The notes beneath the pieces were generated by a model. The model searched no databases. It worked only from the letters and a program-made list of their open reading frames with translations, and was not told the DNA's origin. Of a stretch of 64,000 bases of DNA, positions 37,821 to 45,605 are shown piece by piece. The position numbers and the translations under genes were made by a program. This DNA comes from an uncultured Paracoccaceae bacterium (GTDB lineage: Bacteria; Pseudomonadota; Alphaproteobacteria; Rhodobacterales; Rhodobacteraceae): NCBI GenBank assembly GCA_947497065.1, contig CANMEQ010000001.1, positions 1 through 64,000 of the forward strand. Direction: 5' to 3'. The number at the start of each line of letters is the position of its first letter. Positions within the stretch are counted from its first letter, which is position 1.

Positions 37821-37853
37821 TATGGGTTTGGTATGGGTCCGGTATGGGTTTGG
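37821..37853 (-). repeat. 11-bp tandem repeat (3 units) in acs upstream region
   Basis: TATGGGTTTGG, TATGGGTCCGG and TATGGGTTTGG follow one another exactly, with a further TAT. They lie 28-60 bases before the acs start, in the likely promoter or 5' untranslated region. The 11-base period puts each copy on the same DNA face, as expected for protein-binding iterons. Confidence 0.75.
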
Positions 37854-37888
37854 TATTGCCGTGATAGGGGACCGTGACCGGAGAAAAT

Positions 37889-37913
37889 GCAAGGCGTTCG
37901 AGCAACGCCTTGC
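37889..37913 (-). terminator. Intrinsic terminator after liv operon
   Basis: A 10-bp perfect stem GCAAGGCGTT / AACGCCTTGC with a 5-base loop lies 22 bases after the livF stop. The minus strand continues with ATTTTCT. Confidence 0.85.
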
Positions 37914-37934
37914 ACCAATTGTGAAATCGCGCGG

Positions 37935-38708
37935 TTAGATCGCGAGGTATTTGGCGCGCAGGGCTTCGTCTTCGAGGACCTCTTGCGCGGAACCGTCGTA
38001 GACGACTTTACCGATGTCGAGGATCACGGCGCGGTCGGCCAGCTTCAAGGCTGCGACGGCGTTTTGCTCGACGATGATGGTTGTGATGCCTTGGTCGCGG
38101 ATCAGTTCCAGTGTTTTCGCGATCTCTTGCACGATGACCGGGGCCAGACCCTCATATGGTTCATCGAGAAGCAGCACTTTGATGTCCCGGCACAGGGCGC
38201 GGGCGATGGCGAGCATTTGCTGTTCGCCGCCCGAGAGGGTCACACCTTCTTGGTTGCGGCGTTCGCGCAGGCGCGGGAACAGGTCGTAGACGCGGTCGAT
38301 GGACCAGCCGATGGGCGGGGCGATTTGTGCAAGCTTGAGGTTTTCCTCGACGGTGAGGCCGGGGATGATGGAGCGATCTTCCGGCACCAGCTGGATGCCC
38401 GCCTGAGAGGCCTCGTGGCTTTTCATGGAGTGGACCGGTTTATGGTCGAGCCAGATTTCGCCGTGTTTGAGTTCTGGATCGCCCATGCGCGCCAAGGTCC
38501 GCAGGGTGGAGGTTTTGCCAGCCCCGTTGCGGCCCAGAAGGGCGAGGATTTCGCCCTCGTGGATGTCAAAGCTGACGCCTTGGACGATGTAGCTTTCGCC
38601 GTAGTAGGCTTCGATGTCCCAAACGCTGAGGAATTTAGCGTTGGTCGCAGCCATGTTGCGGTTTTTGTCGAATTTGCCCTCGGGGCGGAGTTCTTCAACG
38701 TGTGTCAT
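37935..38708 (-). CDS. livF: Branched-chain-type ABC transporter ATP-binding protein LivF
   Basis: 257 residues. Walker A GRNGAGKTS, signature LSGGEQQMLAIARAL, Walker B VLLLDEPYEGLAP, switch His replaced by the LivF-typical IIVEQN. The ATG at 38708 has AAGGAA upstream. The N-terminus is about 20 residues longer than usual before the ABC core (FLSVWDIEAYYGES). Second ATPase of the high-affinity uptake system and last gene of its operon. The actual ligand is not branched-chain amino acids by necessity. Confidence 0.93.
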   Translation of the reverse strand: MTHVEELRPEGKFDKNRNMAATNAKFLSVWDIEAYYGESYIVQGVSFDIHEGEILALLGRNGAGKTSTLRTLARMGDPELKHGEIWLDHKPVHSMKSHEASQAGIQLVPEDRSIIPGLTVEENLKLAQIAPPIGWSIDRVYDLFPRLRERRNQEGVTLSGGEQQMLAIARALCRDIKVLLLDEPYEGLAPVIVQEIAKTLELIRDQGITTIIVEQNAVAALKLADRAVILDIGKVVYDGSAQEVLEDEALRAKYLAI

Positions 38709-38771
38709 GTTTGGTTCCTTTTCGGCGGATGCGGGTCTGGGCATCCGGCGGGCGTTTTGAAAGGGGCGGGC

Positions 38772-39533
38772 TTAAACTTGGGCTTCGCCAAGGTAGGCTT
38801 CGCGGACTTTCGGGTGGCCCTTGATGTTGTCTGGAATGTCTTCGACCAGCGGGGTGCCTTGGGCCAAAACGGTGATGCGTTCGGCCAGCGAGAAGACCAC
38901 GTTCATATCGTGTTCGATGATCGCCATGGTGATGCCGCGTTCGCGGCGGATGGTTTTCAACAGCTCGATCGTGTTTTCCGTATCGGCGCGGGCCATACCG
39001 GCGGTGGGTTCATCCAGCAGCAGCAGGCGCGGATCCTGGACAAGGCACATGGCCATTTCCAAGCGGCGTTTGTCACCGCGCGACATGGAGGATGCGACCA
39101 TGTCGCGTTTTTCCAACATGCCCACTTCGGCCAGCATTTCTTCGGCCTTTTGCACCATGTCTCTTTCGCCAAAGACCGCGCCGATGGCCTTCATTTTGAA
39201 CGCGCCGTCACGTTTGGCGAAACAGGGGATCAACATGTTTTCCATCACGCTGAGATCGGCAAAGATTTCAGGGGTTTGGAACACGCGGGAGATGCCCATT
39301 TGGTTGATCTCGTGGGGCTGGCGGCCCAGCACGGATTGGCCATCGAAGACCACCGATCCGCTGTCGGGGATCAGTTTGCCCACCAGCACGTTGAGCAGGG
39401 TGGATTTGCCTGCGCCGTTGGGGCCGATGATGGCGTGGCAGGAGTTTTCTGCCACGTCGAGGTTCACGTCACCCAAGGCCTGCAGACCACCGAAGCGTTT
39501 GTTCACGCCTTTGACTGAGAGAATGCTACTCAT
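38772..39533 (-). CDS. livG: Branched-chain-type ABC transporter ATP-binding protein LivG
   Basis: 253 residues. Walker A GPNGAGKST, Walker B LLLLDEPTAGMA, and the LivG-typical IIEHDMNVVFSLAERITVLAQG. The signature region reads SMSRGDKRRLEMAMCL, departing from the usual LSxGQ form. Ends KVREAYLGEAQV, as in LivG proteins. The livM gene precedes it by 12 bases. Confidence 0.94.
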   Translation of the reverse strand: MSSILSVKGVNKRFGGLQALGDVNLDVAENSCHAIIGPNGAGKSTLLNVLVGKLIPDSGSVVFDGQSVLGRQPHEINQMGISRVFQTPEIFADLSVMENMLIPCFAKRDGAFKMKAIGAVFGERDMVQKAEEMLAEVGMLEKRDMVASSMSRGDKRRLEMAMCLVQDPRLLLLDEPTAGMARADTENTIELLKTIRRERGITMAIIEHDMNVVFSLAERITVLAQGTPLVEDIPDNIKGHPKVREAYLGEAQV

Positions 39534-39545
39534 TTGATTTTCTCC

Positions 39546-40781
39546 TTATTCTGCAGGCGTGTTGGATGTGGATTTTTTGCGGCGGAAGCGGGCAGTGACG
39601 CGCTGTGCGCCTTCGACCAAGCCGCCGGGCAGGAAGATCACGACCAGCATGAACACGATGCCCAGTGTGAAGTGCCATTGTTTGCCGACGAAGATATTGG
39701 CGACTTCGACCATCACGTTTTCCATGCCTTCTGGCAGGAATGCGAACCATTGGTGCAGCACGTCTTTGTTGATCTTGGACAGGATGTTTTCCATGTATTT
39801 GATCGCACCTGCGCCCAAGACGGGGCCGATGAGTGTGCCAGCGCCGCCCAAGATCGCCATGATCACGACTTCGCCTGACGCTGTCCAGAACATACGCTCT
39901 GGGCCCACTTGTGTGTCCATCGCGACCATCAGGCCACCGGCCAGACCGGCGTACATGCCAGAGATGATGAAGGCGTAGAGCGTGTAGGTTTTCGGTGTGA
40001 GGCCGGTGTAGTTCATCCGTTGTTGGTTGGATTTCACGGCGCGCAGCATCATGCCGAAGGGGGAGCGGAAGATGCGGATCGACAGGTAGAAGGCGATCAG
40101 CATGAACAGGGCGGCGATGTAGTAGCCCAAGTTGAAGGTAAACAGCCAGCTGCCCACAGACATCTCGTAAGAGCTGCCCATTTGTGCGCCGAACAGGTTG
40201 GCGCGGCCGATTTCGCCTTCGGGGATCGAAGACAGCAGCGGGTTGTCTGTGTTTTTGATCTGCAAGCCGGTTTCGCCACCTGTGAGGGGGGTGAGGACCG
40301 AGTAGGCCAGAGCATAAGACATTTGCGCGAAGGCCAGCGTGAGGATCGAGAAGTAGATGCCCGAGCGGCGCAAGGAAATGTACCCGACGGCGGCTGCGAA
40401 CAGGCCCGCCACGATGATCGCGAAGAAGATGCCCGGGATCACGTTGAGGGTGAACAGTTTCATGGACCACATGGCCGCGTAAGACCCCACACCCAAGAAG
40501 GCGGCGTGACCGAAGCTGAGGTAGCCGGTGAGGCCAAACAGGATGTTAAAGCCAATGGCGAAGATGCCGAAGATGACGAAACGCTGCATCAGGTCGGGGT
40601 AGCCTGCGTTGAATTGCGCCATGCCGGAGCCTTCGGGGAAGGGGTTCAGGATGAAGGGCGCGAAGACCACGAGGGCGAAGACCACCAGCAAGAGGGTTGC
40701 GTCTTTGCCTTCCAGCCCGAAGAGGCCGGATTTGGCGGGGGCCGGTTTGGCCAGCGGGGTTTGTGTTGTTTGATCGGTCAT
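39546..40781 (-). CDS. livM: Branched-chain-type ABC transporter permease LivM
   Basis: 411 residues with about nine to ten membrane helices. LivM features include [21 protein letters not shown]-like text ([17 protein letters not shown]), the EAA-like loop [18 protein letters not shown], and [21 protein letters not shown]. It is about 80 residues longer than typical LivM because of an extracytoplasmic insertion near 170-215 ([20 protein letters not shown]). That insertion is seen in transporters for other ligands. Pairs with LivH as the membrane channel. Confidence 0.93.
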   Translation of the reverse strand: MTDQTTQTPLAKPAPAKSGLFGLEGKDATLLLVVFALVVFAPFILNPFPEGSGMAQFNAGYPDLMQRFVIFGIFAIGFNILFGLTGYLSFGHAAFLGVGSYAAMWSMKLFTLNVIPGIFFAIIVAGLFAAAVGYISLRRSGIYFSILTLAFAQMSYALAYSVLTPLTGGETGLQIKNTDNPLLSSIPEGEIGRANLFGAQMGSSYEMSVGSWLFTFNLGYYIAALFMLIAFYLSIRIFRSPFGMMLRAVKSNQQRMNYTGLTPKTYTLYAFIISGMYAGLAGGLMVAMDTQVGPERMFWTASGEVVIMAILGGAGTLIGPVLGAGAIKYMENILSKINKDVLHQWFAFLPEGMENVMVEVANIFVGKQWHFTLGIVFMLVVIFLPGGLVEGAQRVTARFRRKKSTSNTPAE

Positions 40782-40784
40782 TGA

Positions 40785-41816
40785 TTAGTCCTCCATCACG
40801 CCTTTGCGACCCATGAGGCCACGAGGGCGGGTGAGCAAAATGACGATGGCTACAAGGTAGATGATGATTTGGTTGATGCCGGGCAGCAGGTCGACGACCG
40901 CTGGCATGGAGGCGAAGCTTTCGATGATGCCGAGCATGAAGCCCGCGAGCACCGCACCGGGCAGGGAGCCCATGCCGCCGACGACGACCACGACGAAGGA
41001 CAGAACCAACCAGTCCATGCCCATGGTGTAGGTGGGCGACACGATGGGGGCGTACATCACGCCCGCCATACCAGCCACTGCGGCGGCGAGGCCGAACATG
41101 AAGGTAAAGCGTTTGTCGATGTCGATGCCCAGAAGGCCTACGGTTTCACGATCTGCCATACCGGCGCGGACGACCATGCCGAAGGTTGTGAACTGCAAGA
41201 AGGCGAATACACCGGCGATGATGGCCGCGGAGAAGAAGAAGTAAACCAAACGCCACATCGGGTAGATGATTGTGTTGGGGCCATAGCCGAGCCACTGGCC
41301 AAAATCGACGCGACCGGAGAGCGCTTCGGGGGCCGGGGATTGGATTGGGTTGGCGCCAAAGTAGTATTTGATCACCTCGCCCAGCACGATCGCGAGACCG
41401 AAGGTCACGAGGATTTGGTCCGCGTGAGGGCGTTTGTAGAAGTGTTTGATCAACCCGCGTTCCATGGCAAAGCCGATGAAGATCATCACGGGGATGGAGA
41501 ACAAAATGGCCAAGGGAACGGCCCAATCCATGATGGTGGCACCGGCGGCGTCGCCGAACCAGTCTTGGACATAAAAGACATCAACTTGCAGCGGGTTGCC
41601 GAGGAAGTCTGTTTGAGATTCGTCGACCACTTTGTAGGAGGACGACAGGATGCGCGAGAGCACCACCGAGCAGAACGCCCCCATCATGAACAACGCACCG
41701 TGGGCGAAGTTTACCACGCCGAGCGTGCCGAAAATGAGCGTCAGACCCAGCGCAATCAACGCATAGGCAGAGCCCTTATCGAGCCCGTTTAAGATTTGAA
41801 CGATTATCTGGTCCAT
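40785..41816 (-). CDS. livH: Branched-chain-type ABC transporter permease LivH
   Basis: 343 residues. N-terminus QILNGLDKGSAYALIALGLTLIFGTLGVVNFAHGALFMMGAF is the LivH signature. An extra segment near 58-90 (SSSYKVVDESQTDFLGNPLQVD) makes it longer than E. coli LivH. The later part has GGMGSLPGAVLAGFMLGIIESF and the end LLTRPRGLMGRKGVMED. livM starts 3 bases downstream. A stable hairpin lies between this gene and the binding-protein gene. Confidence 0.94.
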   Translation of the reverse strand: MDQIIVQILNGLDKGSAYALIALGLTLIFGTLGVVNFAHGALFMMGAFCSVVLSRILSSSYKVVDESQTDFLGNPLQVDVFYVQDWFGDAAGATIMDWAVPLAILFSIPVMIFIGFAMERGLIKHFYKRPHADQILVTFGLAIVLGEVIKYYFGANPIQSPAPEALSGRVDFGQWLGYGPNTIIYPMWRLVYFFFSAAIIAGVFAFLQFTTFGMVVRAGMADRETVGLLGIDIDKRFTFMFGLAAAVAGMAGVMYAPIVSPTYTMGMDWLVLSFVVVVVGGMGSLPGAVLAGFMLGIIESFASMPAVVDLLPGINQIIIYLVAIVILLTRPRGLMGRKGVMED

Positions 41817-41906
41817 GGAGCGTCTGCCTCTGGTCAGTGTCTAAAGGGGGAGCGTCCGCCTGCGTGTGCAGTCGTGAAATCCGCTGAAATTCTAAGGGGT
41901 TAAAGT

Positions 41907-41945
41907 GTCAGGGCGGCCGGCTTTGGGGGCAGTGGCCGCCCTGAC
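41907..41945 (-). terminator. Hairpin between binding-protein gene and livH
   Basis: A 12-bp perfect stem GTCAGGGCGGCC / GGCCGCCCTGAC lies 10 bases after the binding-protein stop, then ACACTTTAACC on the minus strand. It likely limits read-through into livHMGF and stabilises the binding-protein mRNA. Confidence 0.75.
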
Positions 41946-41954
41946 GTCTTTGAC

Positions 41955-43307
41955 TTAAGCGCCGTTGTTACACTCGCCCAGGGACGCATCAGCGCCGCCC
42001 ATCTGCGGGTGATCTGGAGAGTACATAACCTGATCAACAGGTGTCACTTCCACAACTTCGAGAAGGTCAAATTCGGATGTCGGGTTTTCTTTACCCTTCA
42101 CAACCAGCACGTCTTTGAAGCACTGGTGGTCATCGCCACGGTAGAGTGTCTTACCGTTGCCCAAACCGTCAAATTCGTAGTCTTCCAGCGCTTCGGCAAC
42201 CGCACAAGGTGCGAAGGAGCCTGCACGTGTTACAGCATCCGCATAGAGCAGGGTTTGCACGTATGTTGTGTGTGCCGCCTGTGAGGGTGGGAAGCCGTAT
42301 TTTGTGCCGAAGGAGCGTACGAAGGCTTGTGACCCTTCGTCCTGCAAGGACCAGTGCCAGTTTGTGGAACCAAAGATGCCTTTAACGTTTTCGCCCGCAC
42401 CACGTGCCATCAGGCGCGAGTACAGTGGAACAACGATTTCGAAGTTCTGGCCGTTGGCCTGTGCTTCTTTGAGACCGAACTGAACAGCGTTGGTCAAGGA
42501 GTTCACCATGTTCCCGCCGTAGTGGTTCAGAACCAGAACGTCTGCGCCGGAGTTCAGAACCGGTGCGATGTAGGAGGAGAAGTCTGTCTGTGTCAGTGGT
42601 GTTTTCACTGTGTTGACAGTTTCCCAACCCACAGCCTCGGTGGAGGCGCGGATGGCTTCTTCTGTTGTGTAACCCCAGTTGTAGTCGGCTGTCAGGTGAT
42701 AGGCCTTGCGGTCTGTACCGTAGTTTGCCGCCAGAACCGGAGCCAGAGCAGCACCTGTCATGTAGGAGTTGAAGAAGTGACGGAACCCGTTGGCCTTGCG
42801 GTCTTTACCGGTTGTGTCGTTGGAGTGGGTCAGACCCGCCATGAAGATAACGCCTGCCTCTTGGCACAGCGCCTGAACAGCAACAGCCACACCGGAGGAC
42901 GAGCCGCCTGTGATCATGATTGCGCCGTCTTTTTCGATCATGGAGCGTGCAGAAGCGCGCGCCGCATCGGATTTGGTTTGTGTGTCGCCTGTCACGTATT
43001 TGACTTCGCGACCCAAGATGCCTGTCCCGTCCAGCACTTTGGAGCTGAATGTGTTCAGCATGCCGCCATCGCCGCCACCGTTCAGGTGCTCGACAGCCAG
43101 TTCGTAGGCGCGCAACTCGTCTGCGCCTTCGTCCGCATAGGGGCCCGTTTGCGGAACGTTGAAGCCGAGAACAACTTCGCTATCGCCCGGAGCGTTGGTG
43201 AAGCCGGCATGGCCGTCAGCGCGCAGGTACTGTGGCAGCGCCAGTGCGCCAGCGCCCAGTGCGCTTGTCTTGAGAACACCACGACGGGTGAAGTTCGATT
43301 TGGACAT
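41955..43307 (-). CDS. Tat-exported periplasmic binding protein of Liv-type transporter
   Basis: 450 residues. Twin-arginine signal (FTRRGVLKTSALGAGALALP) shows export of a folded protein. The mature part is a Leu/Ile/Val-binding type I fold: VVLGFNVPQTGPYADEGADELRAYELAVEHLNGGG, MITGGSSSGVAVAVQALCQEAGV. Its relatives include binding proteins for amides, urea and short-chain organic compounds, so the ligand is open. First gene of the transporter operon, divergent from the ScfR-family regulator across 211 bases with three TTTTGTAAA copies. Confidence 0.92.
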   Translation of the reverse strand: MSKSNFTRRGVLKTSALGAGALALPQYLRADGHAGFTNAPGDSEVVLGFNVPQTGPYADEGADELRAYELAVEHLNGGGDGGMLNTFSSKVLDGTGILGREVKYVTGDTQTKSDAARASARSMIEKDGAIMITGGSSSGVAVAVQALCQEAGVIFMAGLTHSNDTTGKDRKANGFRHFFNSYMTGAALAPVLAANYGTDRKAYHLTADYNWGYTTEEAIRASTEAVGWETVNTVKTPLTQTDFSSYIAPVLNSGADVLVLNHYGGNMVNSLTNAVQFGLKEAQANGQNFEIVVPLYSRLMARGAGENVKGIFGSTNWHWSLQDEGSQAFVRSFGTKYGFPPSQAAHTTYVQTLLYADAVTRAGSFAPCAVAEALEDYEFDGLGNGKTLYRGDDHQCFKDVLVVKGKENPTSEFDLLEVVEVTPVDQVMYSPDHPQMGGADASLGECNNGA

Positions 43308-43387
43308 ATTATCCTCCCTTTTAAAATGCCTTGGGCCTCCTCGCCCGCAGCAACCGCTTTTAATAGCGTGACGCTACTAAAGAGGGG

Positions 43388-43469
43388 TTTTGTAAATGGC
43401 TCAAGAAGGTGTGGGTAAATATTAACAGTTTTGTAAAGACTTCGACGGTGTGGTGCGGTATTTTGTAAA
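43388..43469. promoter_or_regulatory. Three TTTTGTAAA copies in divergent promoter region
   Basis: Exact TTTTGTAAA occurs at 43388-43396, 43429-43437 and 43461-43469, all in the same direction, spaced 41 and 32 bases (about four and three helical turns). ScfR/RamB-family regulators are known to bind TTTGCAAA-like sequences. The adjacent gene encodes such a regulator, so autoregulation and control of the transporter operon are inferred. Confidence 0.55.
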
Positions 43470-43518
43470 TTAATTATCTGCGTGGTGCAGAAATAAACTG
43501 GAATCTTTGGAGAAATGC

Positions 43519-44805
43519 ATGGTTGATCGGGCTTTGGCGGGGACGCGGGTGCGCAACAGGCGGTTGGATTTGGGGCTGCGGCAGGCGGATGTGGCGCGTC
43601 AGATCAACATTTCGGGATCCTATTTGAACTTGATCGAGCACAACCGGCGCAGAATCGGCGGGGCGTTGTTGGAGCAACTGGCGCGTGTGCTGGAGATTGA
43701 CGCAGGTCTGCTGGCCGATGGTACGGCGGATGTGGTGTTGGGGCCGTTGAACGCGGCGGCGGCGGCGTTTCCGGAGGCGCGGGTTGAAGGGGCGCGGGCG
43801 GAGGAATTGGTGGACCGATTTCCTGGTTGGGCTGCGTTGATTGCGGCGCAGGCGCGGCGGATTGCCCAGCTGGAGGAGCGCACGCAGGCGTTGGGGGATC
43901 GTTTGGCCCATGACACGCAGATTGCCAGTTCGCTACATGAGGTGATTTCAACGGCGACGGCGATCCGCTCGACGGCGTCGATTTTGGTGGAGACGCCGGA
44001 TTTGGATCAAAGCTGGCGGGGCCGGTTTCACAGCAACATCGACACGGATGCGACGCGATTGGCGGAGAGTTCGCAGGCTTTGCTAGGATTTTTGGACATG
44101 GAGGTTGAGACGGGACTTGAGGGCGGTGCGACGCCTGTTGAGGCGGCGGAAGCGGTGATGGCCGGTTGGGGGTATTATGTGCCCCAGGCCGAGGCGCAGG
44201 GCGTACCGGATGTGAGCGCGCTTGATGGACCAACGCGCGGATTGGTTGAGGGCTGGGTGCGGCGCGCGGGCGAGGATGCTGCGCGGTTGCCCTTGGCGGC
44301 GTTTGAGCAGGCGGCGCGGGCTGTGGCCTATGATCCGGGGCGGTTGGCCACGCGGTTTCAGGTGCCGTTGGAGGTTGTTTTGCGGCGGTTGGCCCATTTG
44401 CCGCCTGATGCGGGACACCCAGCGATGGGGATGGCGGAATGTGATGCGGCTGGGGTTGTGACGTTTCAAAAGCCGGTTTTGGATTTTCGGCTGCCGCGGG
44501 CGGGGGCGGCGTGCCCGCTTTGGCCGCTCTATCAGGCGCTGACCCAGCCGGGGCGGGCGGTGCGGCGGGTGGTGCAGATGCCCGGTGTGGCGCGGACGCC
44601 GTTTGAGTGTTTTGCCATCGCGGGACCTGTGGGCGAGGTGGCGTTTGGCGGCGAGCAGCGGGTGGCGGCGACGATGTTGGTGCGGCCTGCACGGATGGAG
44701 ACGATAGAGACATTGGGGAATGATGCGCCCGATGCGGTGGGGCCGGGGTGCCGGCTGTGCGTGGTGCAAGAGTGCGCGAGCCGCAGGCACCCGAGCATCG
44801 TTTGA
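43519..44805 (+). CDS. XRE-type transcriptional regulator, short-chain fatty acyl regulator (ScfR) family, with DHp-like segment
   Basis: 428 residues. N-terminal helix-turn-helix (VRNRRLDLGLRQADVARQ, SGSYLNLIEHNRRRIGG) at about 10-65. The C-terminal part (about 265-428) matches the DUF2083 region of ScfR regulators: FQVPLEVVLRRLAHLP, AACPLWPLYQALTQPGRAVRRV and a cysteine cluster GPGCRLCVVQEC. The usual M78 peptidase-like middle is not seen. Instead residues 128-195 look like a kinase phosphoacceptor helix pair with His140 in SLHEVISTATAIRSTASIL. ATG 43519 has GGAG 6 bases before it. It probably senses acyl-CoA and controls acs and the divergent transporter. Confidence 0.85.
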   Translation: MVDRALAGTRVRNRRLDLGLRQADVARQINISGSYLNLIEHNRRRIGGALLEQLARVLEIDAGLLADGTADVVLGPLNAAAAAFPEARVEGARAEELVDRFPGWAALIAAQARRIAQLEERTQALGDRLAHDTQIASSLHEVISTATAIRSTASILVETPDLDQSWRGRFHSNIDTDATRLAESSQALLGFLDMEVETGLEGGATPVEAAEAVMAGWGYYVPQAEAQGVPDVSALDGPTRGLVEGWVRRAGEDAARLPLAAFEQAARAVAYDPGRLATRFQVPLEVVLRRLAHLPPDAGHPAMGMAECDAAGVVTFQKPVLDFRLPRAGAACPLWPLYQALTQPGRAVRRVVQMPGVARTPFECFAIAGPVGEVAFGGEQRVAATMLVRPARMETIETLGNDAPDAVGPGCRLCVVQECASRRHPSIV

Positions 44806-44901
44806 TCACCTGAGGCTTTGACAGCGCGGCGGGGATATCGCAATAGTATGGCGTCGGTCGCTTGGGAGGGTGGATCGGCTCCATTTGGGGAGGATGGGAT
44901 A

Positions 44902-45270
44902 ATGGGTCGACGGGTATTGTTGATCGAGGATGAGCCAAACATCATCGAGGCGATCAGCTATTTGTTGTCGCGGGACGGCTGGACGGTGCACACCCATTCA
45001 GACGGGGAAACCGCGATGGATAAGGTGCGCCAAGGCGTGCCGGAACTGATTATTTTGGATGTCATGCTGCCCGGTCGCAGCGGATACGATATTTTGCGCG
45101 ATTTGCGGGCCGATCCGCAGACGGCGGATGTGCCAGTGATGATGCTGACCGCCCGTGGGCAGGCGCGTGATCGCGAATTGGCCACAAGTTTGGGGGCGAC
45201 GCAGTTTATGACCAAGCCGTTTTCGAATGCCGAGGTGTTGGACAGCGTGCGGGCCTTGGCCGCGCTGTGA
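44902..45270 (+). CDS. Receiver-only (CheY-like) response regulator
   Basis: 122 residues, a single receiver domain without output. Acidic pocket Glu9-Asp10, phosphoacceptor Asp53 in ILDVMLPG, Thr83 in MLTARG, Lys105 in MTKPF. The ATG at 44902 follows GGGGAGGAT; an open frame starts earlier but has no ribosome site. It overlaps the next gene by 4 bases and is cotranscribed with the CrbS-like kinase. Known CrbR partners of CrbS have a LuxR-type DNA-binding domain; none is present here. Confidence 0.94.
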   Translation: MGRRVLLIEDEPNIIEAISYLLSRDGWTVHTHSDGETAMDKVRQGVPELIILDVMLPGRSGYDILRDLRADPQTADVPVMMLTARGQARDRELATSLGATQFMTKPFSNAEVLDSVRALAAL

Positions 45271-45605
45271 GTGATCGGGGCGTTGAACCATCGGCCCACG
45301 ATCCTTTGGCGCCTGATCCCTTGGCACGCGTGCCGCGCGTGGAGTTTTTGGACCGTGCTGGATACCGGCAACGCAGGTTTCGCGATGCCGCACGTCTGTT
45401 GCCGGTGGTGGCCAGCATTTTGATGGTTTTGCCCTTGATGTGGCCCCGAGATACGGCAGATCAGAGTTTGACCAGTCAGGGCATGATTTACCTGTTTGGG
45501 TTGTGGATATGCTTGATCGTCGCGGCCTTTGTTGTGTCGCGGGTGTTGCGGTATTCTGGGCCAGAGGGTGACCAAGGAACGGGTGAGGGTGGAGCGGTCA
45601 GATGA
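45267..45605 (+). CDS. Small membrane protein between response regulator and SLC5-type kinase
   Basis: 112 residues. A polar N-terminus (about 40 residues, rich in Arg, Asp and Pro) precedes two hydrophobic helices: LLPVVASILMVLPLMW and MIYLFGLWICLIVAAFVVSRVL. The topology recalls small subunits that accompany acetate-type SLC5 permeases (DUF485/DUF4212), though I see no clear family motif. GTG start overlaps the preceding stop; the stop overlaps the kinase start by 4 bases. Such tight coupling implies a joint role with the kinase's transporter domain. Confidence 0.82.
   Translation: MSDRGVEPSAHDPLAPDPLARVPRVEFLDRAGYRQRRFRDAARLLPVVASILMVLPLMWPRDTADQSLTSQGMIYLFGLWICLIVAAFVVSRVLRYSGPEGDQGTGEGGAVR

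Noticed and set aside
37887-39518. 543-codon plus-strand open frame opposite livF and livG
   Set aside because: Antisense to two ATPase genes with intact Walker motifs; the translation is low-complexity His/Phe/Gly/Asp-rich with no domain.
43604-44938. 444-codon minus-strand open frame opposite the ScfR-type regulator
   Set aside because: The translation is almost wholly Pro/Ala/Ser, an artefact of the G-rich coding strand; the plus-strand gene has clear domains and a ribosome site.
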